Part shown: piece after piece, positions 1-6,430 of the stretch | How positions within the stretch are numbered: the first letter of the stretch is position 1 | How the letters are laid out: each line of letters starts with the position of its first letter | Source: Oscillatoria sp. Prado101 | Lineage (GTDB): Bacteria > Cyanobacteriota > Cyanobacteriia > Cyanobacteriales > Oscillatoriaceae | DNA: 21,144 bases | Direction of reading: 5' to 3' | NCBI GenBank assembly: GCA_025454445.1 | Contig: JALOOK010000040.1 | Location: 1-21,144 of the forward strand | Position numbers and translations under genes: made by a program | The notes under the pieces: generated by a model | The model's input: only the letters and a program-made list of their open reading frames with translations | Databases searched by the model: none | What the model was told of the DNA's origin: nothing

Positions 1-400
1 CCTGGAATATCTGCAAATCTTTCTTGACTGCTTGGCGGGGGTGCTAAACCTTGGCTTCTTTTGTAAGGCAGCAATTTTCATCTGGGGTGGGAAGGGCCCC
101 CACGAGGTTAAGATAGATAGGGGTGAGGGCTTTTTGGGGGCTGCGGCGATTCAAAAAAAATTAAAGCCACTCGGCAGGCTTACTGAGGGGGATTTGTGAT
201 AATATCTATCTTTAGGAAGATAACTCTGAGAATGCCAGATACCAAAAACGATGATATGGCTGAGCTTTCTAGGCAAAATTGACAGTGACTGGGACTGTCT
301 CCTTCAGAAGTAGGAGCGAACCCTTCGCCCCTACCGCTCCCTGCAACCGTCAATCCCTTTTTAAACGAAGGCGCTGTCGCCTTGCCGAGCGGGCACTTCT
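1..400. other. Upstream region of the sensor kinase, no confident gene
   Basis: No convincing gene is seen. A 16-codon reading frame at 232-282 (+) encodes MPDTKNDDMAELSRQN followed by TGA. It resembles a kinase N-terminus and may be the detached original start of the kinase downstream. A weak -10-like TGTGATAAT sits at 195-203 without a good -35 box. The stretch from about 283 to 540 does not look like sensor-kinase sequence. Confidence 0.4.
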
Positions 401-424
401 TTGATTGAGGAGCGGCGGCGTCAG

Positions 425-3316
425 ATGAGCGAGCGCAACGGTGCTTTCTCTCGCCAATTCTCTCGCCAGAGAGAAGTCAGCACGAGCGCTCACCCCAACG
501 GGAAAAAGCGACTGTATTGCCCACCGAATCTCAAAAAGCAGGTGTATATGATTATTGGCATAGAAAAGGACATCACCCACACCATGAAGCCAGAATTAGA
601 ATCCGCTGAGTTCCTTGGGCAACAGGGAGCGACAGGCGCTGAAGCGAGGTCAGAAGTTGCGCTCAAAGAAAGTGAGGAGCGATTGAGGTTAGCGTTGTCA
701 ACCGCCGGGCTGGGTTACTGGGACTGGAATCTTCTCACCAATAGAGTGATTTTGTCTGAAAAATGCGGACAGATATTTGGCCGCAGTTTGGAAAACTTTG
801 GGGGAACCGCTGAAGCTTTGCTGTCATGGGTTTATCCAGAAGATCGCGAATCACTTGCGCTAGGGTTTGCCGGCGCTATTGAGGCGGGGGCGGACTGCGA
901 AGCAGAATTTCGCCTTGTCTGGGCTGACGGGAATATCCGCTGGATAAAAACTAAAAGCCAAGTTTTATGTGAGCCAACCGGCAAGCCGGTGCGGATGCTG
1001 GTAACTGTCATGGATATCACCCACCGCAAGGGGGAGAAGGAGGCGCTGCGAGAGGCGAACACGCGGATATCAAATATTCTGGAAAGCATTACTGATGCCT
1101 TTTTGGCCGTGGACAAAGAGTGGCGGTTCACCTACGTTAATCAGCAAGGGGCGCAACTTTTGCAAAAACCTGCAACAGAACTTATGGGTAATAACCTGTG
1201 GGAGGTGTTTCCAGAGGCGGTTGGCACAGCGTTTTATAAAAACTATTGCCAAGCGATGGCGACGGGTGTGCCGGCCCACTTTGAAGAATTTTACCCCCCA
1301 CTCAATCTGTGGTGTGAAGTGCACGCCTATCCTTCCCGAGATGGAATTTCCATTTATTTTAGAGACATCAAAGAGCGCAAGCGTGCGGAAGAACAAATCA
1401 AGTTCCAAGCCAATGTTTTGTCGCAAGTGAGCGATGCGGTTATGGCGGTCGATTTGGAGAAGCGCATCACTTATTGGAATAAAGGGGCGGAGCGGCTGTA
1501 CAGCTGCAAGTCCGAGGAGGTTATGGGCCGGTCTGTGCGAGAATGCTATCAGTACAGCTGGATTAAACCAGAGGATGAGCGGGAGATGCAGAACTCTCTA
1601 GCGGAGACGGGAACTTGGCACGGCGAGGTGATTCACACCAAAAACAGCGGTGAAAAAATCTGTGTCGAGCTATCAGCCTGTGTCCTGAAAGATGAAACCG
1701 GCAGTGAAATCGGCTCACTGGCTGTAATCCGGGACATCACCCAGCGCGTGCGCATGGAGGAGGCGCTGAGGCTGAGCGAGCAGCGCTTCGCTGTGGCGCT
1801 GCAAAATTCACCGATTGTCGTTTTCAATCAAGACAAAGACCTTCGCTACACCTGGGTGTACAATCCAAAGTTCGGCTACGTCGCCAACGAGATTTTAGGA
1901 AAGACGGAGGCTGACCTCATAAATTCTGAAGACGCCGCCCATCTTACTGAGATTAAGCGGCGAGTGCTGGAAACTGGTATTGGGACGCGAGCGGAAGTAG
2001 CGCTGCGAGCCCGTCGAGAGCAAGAGTTTTCTTACTACGACCTGACCGTTGAGCCGCTGCGCGACGAATATGGTAATATTGTGGGAATTACGGCCTCTGG
2101 AACGGACATCAGCCAGCGCAAGCAGATGGAAGCGGAGCGGGAACGCCTGCTCAAACAGGAGCGAGCCGCTCGCGCTGAAGCGGAAACAGCCAACCGGATT
2201 AAGGATGAGTTTCTCGCCATTCTCTCCCACGAATTAAGGACGCCTATGACTCCAATTTTGGGCTGGAGCAAACTTCTCCGCACCCTGAAGTTTGATGAAG
2301 CGAAGACCGCTCACGCCCTGGAAACGATTGAGCGCAACGCCAAGTTGCAGTTACAGCTGATTGAAGATTTGCTGGATGTTTCGCGCATTCTTCGCGGCAA
2401 GCTGTGCTTGAATTTATGTCCGGTTGACTTGGCTGGAATCCTGAAGGCGGCGATCGAAACGGTGCGTTTGCAGGCTGAGGCGAAATCGATTCAGATTCTG
2501 CCGGCGCTCTCTGCCACCGGCTGCAAGGTTTTCGCAGATCCTAACCGCTTGCAGCAAGTGGTGTGGAATTTGCTGACGAATGCGATTAAGTTCACACCTT
2601 CTGGGGGGCGGGTGGAAATCCGGCTGTGCGCAGCCGATGGGCACGCGCAAATCCAAGTCAGCGATACGGGTAAGGGCATCAGCCCAGATTTTTTGCCCTT
2701 CGTTTTTGATTATTTCCGTCAAGCGGATAGCAAGACAACGAGGAACCAAGGCGGGCTGGGTTTGGGGCTGGCAATTGTCCGCCAGCTGGCAGAACTTCAC
2801 GGGGGATCTGTGAGAGCGGAAAGTCCGGGAGAAGGGCTGGGAGCAACTTTTACAGTGACGCTACCCCTGCTCGAAGAAAACACGGGCGATCTAGCGCCTG
2901 GGATTCTGGAAAGTGGCGAGCCAAATTCTTCCTGGCGGCTCGACGATCTGCGGGTGCTGCTGGTGGATGATGAAGCTGATACCCGCGAGGTAATCGCTTT
3001 CACACTCAAACAGTACGGTGCGCGAGTGCGTGCTGTCGCTTCCGCAGCGGCTGTGCTGGAAGAAATCGCACTCTGGAAACCAGATTTGCTGCTCAGCGAT
3101 ATTGGCATGCCGGAAATGGATGGCTACATGCTAATTCGTAAAATAAGAGCTCTTCCGCCAGAGGGCGGGGGGCAAATACCGGCAATCGCACTGACGGCTT
3201 ATGCGGGAGAAACTAACCGGGAGCTGATCATTTCCGCCGGCTTCCAGAAACACATTACCAAGCCGGTGGAGCCGATACAGCTGGCGGCGGCAGTTGCTGA
3301 GCTCGCAAAAAAATGA
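425..3316 (+). CDS. Multi-PAS hybrid sensor histidine kinase
   Basis: Membrane-free, presumably cytoplasmic phosphorelay kinase that senses through PAS domains. No transmembrane segment or signal peptide is seen. Counting from the ATG at 425, four PAS/PAC units lie at about 83-205, 212-325, 327-447 and 450-570, each ending in a DIT/DIK/DIS-x-RK type PAC motif. HisKA follows with SHELRTP (phospho-accepting His602), then HATPase_c with the N-box around Asn715/Asn719, DTGKGIS from Asp747 and GGLGLGLAIV. A C-terminal receiver domain (about 842-960) has acidic pair Asp848/849, phospho-acceptor Asp892, Thr924 and Lys946, so all key residues are intact. The start is uncertain: TTG 401, ATG 425 (GAGGAG at 407-412), ATG 548 and ATG 584 are all possible. 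Residues just after Met 548 (IIGIEKDITHT) look like the tail of a further PAC, so the N-terminus is probably a remnant. The partner response regulator and signal are unknown. Confidence 0.88.
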   Translation: MSERNGAFSRQFSRQREVSTSAHPNGKKRLYCPPNLKKQVYMIIGIEKDITHTMKPELESAEFLGQQGATGAEARSEVALKESEERLRLALSTAGLGYWDWNLLTNRVILSEKCGQIFGRSLENFGGTAEALLSWVYPEDRESLALGFAGAIEAGADCEAEFRLVWADGNIRWIKTKSQVLCEPTGKPVRMLVTVMDITHRKGEKEALREANTRISNILESITDAFLAVDKEWRFTYVNQQGAQLLQKPATELMGNNLWEVFPEAVGTAFYKNYCQAMATGVPAHFEEFYPPLNLWCEVHAYPSRDGISIYFRDIKERKRAEEQIKFQANVLSQVSDAVMAVDLEKRITYWNKGAERLYSCKSEEVMGRSVRECYQYSWIKPEDEREMQNSLAETGTWHGEVIHTKNSGEKICVELSACVLKDETGSEIGSLAVIRDITQRVRMEEALRLSEQRFAVALQNSPIVVFNQDKDLRYTWVYNPKFGYVANEILGKTEADLINSEDAAHLTEIKRRVLETGIGTRAEVALRARREQEFSYYDLTVEPLRDEYGNIVGITASGTDISQRKQMEAERERLLKQERAARAEAETANRIKDEFLAILSHELRTPMTPILGWSKLLRTLKFDEAKTAHALETIERNAKLQLQLIEDLLDVSRILRGKLCLNLCPVDLAGILKAAIETVRLQAEAKSIQILPALSATGCKVFADPNRLQQVVWNLLTNAIKFTPSGGRVEIRLCAADGHAQIQVSDTGKGISPDFLPFVFDYFRQADSKTTRNQGGLGLGLAIVRQLAELHGGSVRAESPGEGLGATFTVTLPLLEENTGDLAPGILESGEPNSSWRLDDLRVLLVDDEADTREVIAFTLKQYGARVRAVASAAAVLEEIALWKPDLLLSDIGMPEMDGYMLIRKIRALPPEGGGQIPAIALTAYAGETNRELIISAGFQKHITKPVEPIQLAAAVAELAKK

Positions 3317-3332
3317 AAGCCACTGAAAGGGA

Positions 3333-3433
3333 GGAGCTGCGAGATCGAAGGATGGAGCTGCGAGCTCGAAGGGTGGAGCTGCGAGCTCGAAGGGTGGAGC
3401 TGCGAGCTCGAAGGGCGGAGCTGCGAGCTCGAC
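3333..3433. repeat. 21-bp tandem repeat, five units
   Basis: Units start at 3333, 3354, 3375, 3396 and 3417 (the last is partial), each reading GGAGCTGCGAGCTCGAAGGG plus one base. The middle units are identical and the first differs at two positions. The array begins 17 bp after the kinase stop codon. Each unit contains GAGCTGCGAGCTC-like partly self-complementary sequence. A 21-bp period keeps a reading frame open on both strands, but no gene context supports translation. Confidence 0.92.
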
Positions 3434-3437
3434 ACTT

Positions 3438-3465
3438 GTAGAGACGCGAGATGTCGCGTCTCTAC
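3438..3465. repeat. 28-bp palindromic interspersed repeat
   Basis: Perfect inverted repeat with 12-bp arms GTAGAGACGCGA / TCGCGTCTCTAC around a 4-base loop. From memory this matches a palindrome type scattered through many cyanobacterial genomes. It lies immediately after the 21-bp array and could fold in RNA, but has no T-tract of its own. Confidence 0.85.
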
Positions 3466-3521
3466 TGGTGGGGTGCGTGATGCTTTAGACGCTTGGCGGT
3501 TAAAACCGCAGTTATACAGAC

Positions 3522-3543
3522 AAAACCCGCGCAGGTGGGTTTT
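3522..3543. terminator. Terminator-like hairpin before dapL
   Basis: AAAACCCGC, loop GCAG, GTGGGTTTT gives a 9-bp stem (one G-U pair) flanked by A and T runs, so it could stop transcription from either side. A second small hairpin (GCGGA / TCCGC) follows at about 3545-3561. It may end the kinase transcript. It could instead be part of an interspersed repeat family, so the role is inferred. Confidence 0.4.
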
Positions 3544-3574
3544 AGCGGATTTTCCGTCCGCCAAGGGGCAGACT

Positions 3575-3602
3575 TTGTTTGTAAGTGCCGATTTGAGATA
3601 AG
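3575..3602 (+). promoter_or_regulatory. Weak candidate promoter of dapL
   Basis: TTGTTT (3575-3580) and GATAAG (3597-3602), separated by 16 bp, lie 30 bp before the dapL start. Both boxes are imperfect. No clear ribosome binding site precedes the ATG, which is common in cyanobacteria. Confidence 0.22.
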
Positions 3603-3631
3603 CTGTGTTACGGTGTTTGTGACGATTCAAC

Positions 3632-4867
3632 ATGGCAACGATTAACGATAACTACCTAAAGCTGAAAGCCGGCTACCTGTTTCCTGAAATTGCTCGCCGG
3701 GTGAGTGCCTTCGCCGAGGCTAATCCTGAGGCAAAAATTATTCGGCTGGGCATTGGCGATGTCACGGAACCCTTGCCAGAAGCCTGCCGTGCGGCGATGA
3801 TTAAAGCGGTGGGAGAAATGGGCGACCGCGCTACGTTCAAAGGGTATGGCCCAGAACAAGGCTACGCTTGGTTGCGGGAGAAAATTGCGGCTCACGACTT
3901 CCAGGCGCGGGGGTGCGAGATTGACGCATCGGAAATTTTTATCTCCGACGGTTCCAAGTGCGACACCGGCAACATTCTCGACATCTTTGGCGATCATAAC
4001 ACGATCGCCGTTACCGATCCGGTTTATCCGGTGTATGTGGACACCAACGTGATGGCGGGGCATACGGGTCTTGCCAATGAAAAGGGCGAGTTTGAGGGCT
4101 TGGTTTATCTGCCGGTGACGGCGGAGAACAACTTCACGGCTTCTCTTCCCTCCCAGAAAGTCGATTTGATTTATTTGTGCTTTCCCAATAACCCCACGGG
4201 AGCAACCGCGACGAAGGATCGCCTGAAGGCGTGGGTGGATTATGCCAAAGCGAATGGCTCGATCATTTTCTTTGATGCGGCTTACGAAGCTTTCATTACT
4301 GAGCCTGATATTCCCCATTCTATTTACGAGATTGAAGGGGCGCGGGATTGCGCGATTGAGTTTCGCTCCTTCTCGAAGACTGCAGGGTTTACCGGCACTC
4401 GCTGCGCGTTCACGGTTGTGCCGAAAACGCTGACGGCGAAAGCTTCTGACGGTTCGGATACGCAACTGTGGAAGCTGTGGAACCGCCGGCAGTCTACCAA
4501 GTTCAATGGCGTGTCTTATATCGTGCAGCGGGCGGCGGAAGCGGTGTACTCGGAAGAAGGGCGGGCGCAAGTTAAGGCGCTGGTCAGTTTTTATCTGGAA
4601 AATGCTAAAATTATCCGGGAGGAGTTGACAGCTGCCGGTCTGGCGGTGTATGGTGGTGTTAATGCGCCTTATGTGTGGGTGAAAACGCCCAACGGTTTGT
4701 CGAGTTGGGATTTCTTCGATAAGTTGCTGCACAGCTGCAATGTGGTGGGCACGCCCGGTTCTGGTTTTGGGGCTGCCGGTGAGGGTTACTTCCGCATTTC
4801 CGCGTTTAACAGCCGGGAGAATGTGGAAGAAGCGATGAAGCGGATTGCCGAGAAGTTTAAGGCTTAG
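3632..4867 (+). CDS. dapL: LL-diaminopimelate aminotransferase
   Basis: PLP enzyme that converts L-tetrahydrodipicolinate and glutamate to LL-2,6-diaminopimelate and 2-oxoglutarate. This is the one-step route to lysine and peptidoglycan precursors used by plants, cyanobacteria and chlamydiae. The 411 residues match the usual family length. Fold-type I aminotransferase landmarks are present: LGIGDVTEPLP near the N-terminus, NNPTG (Asn187), FDAAYEAF (Asp215, Tyr218) and the PLP lysine in SFSKTAG (Lys249), followed by GTRCAF. The start ATG gives MATINDNYLKLKAGYLFPEI, the typical N-terminus. The gene stands alone after a repeat-rich spacer. An exact 21-bp piece of its 3' part (4774-4794) recurs at 5351-5371. 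Identity is secure; only the promoter is uncertain. Confidence 0.97.
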   Translation: MATINDNYLKLKAGYLFPEIARRVSAFAEANPEAKIIRLGIGDVTEPLPEACRAAMIKAVGEMGDRATFKGYGPEQGYAWLREKIAAHDFQARGCEIDASEIFISDGSKCDTGNILDIFGDHNTIAVTDPVYPVYVDTNVMAGHTGLANEKGEFEGLVYLPVTAENNFTASLPSQKVDLIYLCFPNNPTGATATKDRLKAWVDYAKANGSIIFFDAAYEAFITEPDIPHSIYEIEGARDCAIEFRSFSKTAGFTGTRCAFTVVPKTLTAKASDGSDTQLWKLWNRRQSTKFNGVSYIVQRAAEAVYSEEGRAQVKALVSFYLENAKIIREELTAAGLAVYGGVNAPYVWVKTPNGLSSWDFFDKLLHSCNVVGTPGSGFGAAGEGYFRISAFNSRENVEEAMKRIAEKFKA

Positions 4868-4892
4868 GGCGAGCAGTTTTAGGTATCGTAAG

Positions 4893-4918
4893 GTTGTGGC
4901 CGGCAGTGCCGGCCCAAC
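4893..4918. terminator. GC-rich hairpin after dapL
   Basis: GGCCGGCA, one loop base, TGCCGGCC, flanked by GTTG / CAAC that extends the stem past one bulged base. It sits 25 bp after the dapL stop and 25 bp before the DUF433 start. It lacks a T-tract, so it is either an atypical terminator, an mRNA-stabilising hairpin or a small repeat. Confidence 0.4.
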
Positions 4919-4942
4919 TGCGCTAAACTAGAAAGGAAGATT

Positions 4943-5224
4943 TTGGCAAATCTGAAAGCTATGACAGATCAACAATTGCTGGAGCGAATTGTCCTCAATC
5001 CGAAAGTGATGGCAGGAAAACCTGTGATTAGAGGAACCCGTTTGAGCGTTGAGTATATCTTGAACCTCCTCGCGCATGGCGCAACCGTTGCAGAAATCCT
5101 GGAAGAATACGAAGGTCTTTGTGCGGAAGATATTCAAGGTTGCATTTTATTTGCCAGTCAGGTCGAATACAGCGTTCATGCCTCTGACAGTGGAGACGGC
5201 TTAGATGCGCTTTCTAGTAGATGA
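4943..5224 (+). CDS. DUF433 family antitoxin
   Basis: Small DNA-binding protein of the DUF433 family, known as the antitoxin partner of DUF5615 PIN-like ribonuclease toxins. The core MTDQQLLERIVLNPKVMAGK, then PVIRGTRLSVEYILNLLAHG and AEILEEY, is the family signature: a conserved GKPxIRGTR turn and a helix-turn-helix. The family start corresponds to ATG 4961, but the ribosome binding site AAGGA (4933-4937) is placed for TTG 4943, so either could be used. The C-terminus (YSVHASDSGDGLDALSSR) runs on past where many members end. The last 20 bases overlap the beginning of the toxin frame, the usual arrangement, but the toxin itself is broken. Regulation is presumably by autorepression, which is not visible here. 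Confidence 0.85.
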   Translation: MANLKAMTDQQLLERIVLNPKVMAGKPVIRGTRLSVEYILNLLAHGATVAEILEEYEGLCAEDIQGCILFASQVEYSVHASDSGDGLDALSSR

Positions 5225-5273
5225 ATGTACGGGACAAGCGGTTGCCATTCTTTTGCTGGGGATCTACAGCTGA
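5205..5273 (+). pseudogene. Truncated DUF5615 PIN-like toxin
   Basis: The ATG at 5205 overlaps the antitoxin and reads MRFLVDECTGQAVA. This is the characteristic first strand of DUF5615 toxins, with the first conserved acidic residues in VDE. After 14 residues similarity stops (ILLLGIYS) and TGA follows at 5271. The remaining roughly 90 residues expected for this family, including the other catalytic acidic residues, are absent from the following 300 bases in any frame I read. The toxin is inferred to be dead. Confidence 0.7.
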
Positions 5274-5279
5274 CCGTTG

Positions 5280-5572
5280 GCGAGCTATTTGGCAGGCTGC
5301 TAGAATGACAGCAGTGGGGTGCGTTATTAACAATTCCGCCGGTTTGGGGGTGCCGGTGAGGGTTACTTCCGGGACAGTAGTGTGTGTTCCATCTCCGTGC
5401 GCCACCCTTACTCTACAAATAGCTTTCCATTTGGAAAGCCCCCTACTACTGGTGTGCTTGTGTAATTAGCGTTGGATAGTGATATGATGGTGAAAGATGT
5501 GCCGGTGGAGAGCAAATGAACCAGCGTTGCCTAAGCCACCACCGCAACTTGATTGCTTGACAAAACGTAAAT
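5280..5572. other. Spacer with dapL fragment and hairpin
   Basis: No gene is seen. The segment 5351-5371 is identical to dapL 4774-4794, with a similar G-rich lead-in upstream. A perfect 8-bp inverted repeat GCTTTCCA / TGGAAAGC lies at 5422-5439. A weak promoter for the next operon may be TTGTGT (5458-5463) with TATGAT (5483-5488), but the 19-bp spacing is long. Confidence 0.5.
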
Positions 5573-6427
5573 ATGGCTTCCACTTTCCCGATGCTTTATA
5601 TCGATGTCTTCCTAACTTGCCAGAATGCCATCCTCAATGGCGTCTTGATAACCCGCCAGAACAGGAGGGATAAGGAGTATCACTTTCAGGATTGGTTCAA
5701 AGACAGGCTCACCAGTTTGCAGGCTACCATTCCCTTTAACTTCGAGCAACCCGGTAGAAACACTTATCCAGACTTCCGGATTGTACAAAATCCTGAAGGT
5801 TATGAAATTAAAGGCTTGGAATATCCAGGCAGGTATAAGGACTACGACAGCAATAGTCAAGTTCCAAGAGGTTATCACAATGGCATGACGGTCTTTTATG
5901 TTTTTGGAAGATATCCAAAGAACGCTGGGTCAGAGTATCCAGTCAATGATTTAGTTATCTGTCACGGCGATTTTCTTAATGCTGACCGCAGCTACGTTCA
6001 TAAAAACAAAAGCTTTAGAGGTTTCGGAAGCTACGGCGACATTTTAATCCGAGACATAAAAATGTATGTTGCGCCTACCCCCTTCGGCTTATTGAATGGT
6101 GTGGAATCCCTGATAACGCTGATACTGCCAGCCGATTATCCTGTCGATAACCGCCTAGTGCCTGTCGGTCGATTTAGCAGAGTTGAGGTCACTCAAATGG
6201 TAGTAGGCTATTCCTTAGACATGCAGACTAACACTATCCACCCCCAGTTTATCCCAAATCCATCAGCCGGCACTGTCCATGATTTCATAGCTTACCGCCC
6301 TGCAATTCTACAGACCATCAATGCTTTGGGACAAGCCGTTAAGATGAAATCGACAGGTGAGCAAGAAGACGCGCTACAGGAAGCAGAAGAAGAAATCAAT
6401 CTAGATGAACAGGATGGAGTCAATTAA
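5573..6427 (+). CDS. Putative type II restriction endonuclease, PD-(D/E)xK
   Basis: The 284-residue protein is inferred to cut DNA at the site protected by the methyltransferase encoded immediately downstream. The visible support is a PD-(D/E)xK-like motif: Pro66-Asp67 in NTYPDFRI, then Glu78-Ile79-Lys80 in GYEIKGLE, at normal spacing. The following region (YHNGMTVFYVFGRYP, VNDLVICHGDFLN) reads as the alternating strands of a nuclease core, and the C-terminus is very acidic. I do not recognise a named subfamily or recognition sequence. Start ATG 5573 is chosen for length; ATG 5591 is an alternative and neither has a clear ribosome binding site. The stop lies 3 bp before the next start, so the pair is almost certainly an operon. 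Confidence 0.68.
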   Translation: MASTFPMLYIDVFLTCQNAILNGVLITRQNRRDKEYHFQDWFKDRLTSLQATIPFNFEQPGRNTYPDFRIVQNPEGYEIKGLEYPGRYKDYDSNSQVPRGYHNGMTVFYVFGRYPKNAGSEYPVNDLVICHGDFLNADRSYVHKNKSFRGFGSYGDILIRDIKMYVAPTPFGLLNGVESLITLILPADYPVDNRLVPVGRFSRVEVTQMVVGYSLDMQTNTIHPQFIPNPSAGTVHDFIAYRPAILQTINALGQAVKMKSTGEQEDALQEAEEEINLDEQDGVN

Positions 6428-6430
6428 GCG

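Noticed and set aside
3199..3633. Minus-strand frame of 144 codons with an SSQLHPS heptad repeat
   Set aside because: It overlaps the end of the kinase and is produced by the 21-bp array; no ribosome binding site and no recognisable domain.
3656..4732. Long minus-strand open frame opposite dapL
   Set aside because: It is fully antisense to a secure gene, rich in Arg and His as expected from reverse reading of GC-rich coding DNA, and has no domain.
5221..5469. Plus-strand frame of 82 codons after the antitoxin
   Set aside because: It begins inside the toxin remnant in a different frame, spans the dapL fragment and shows no family resemblance.
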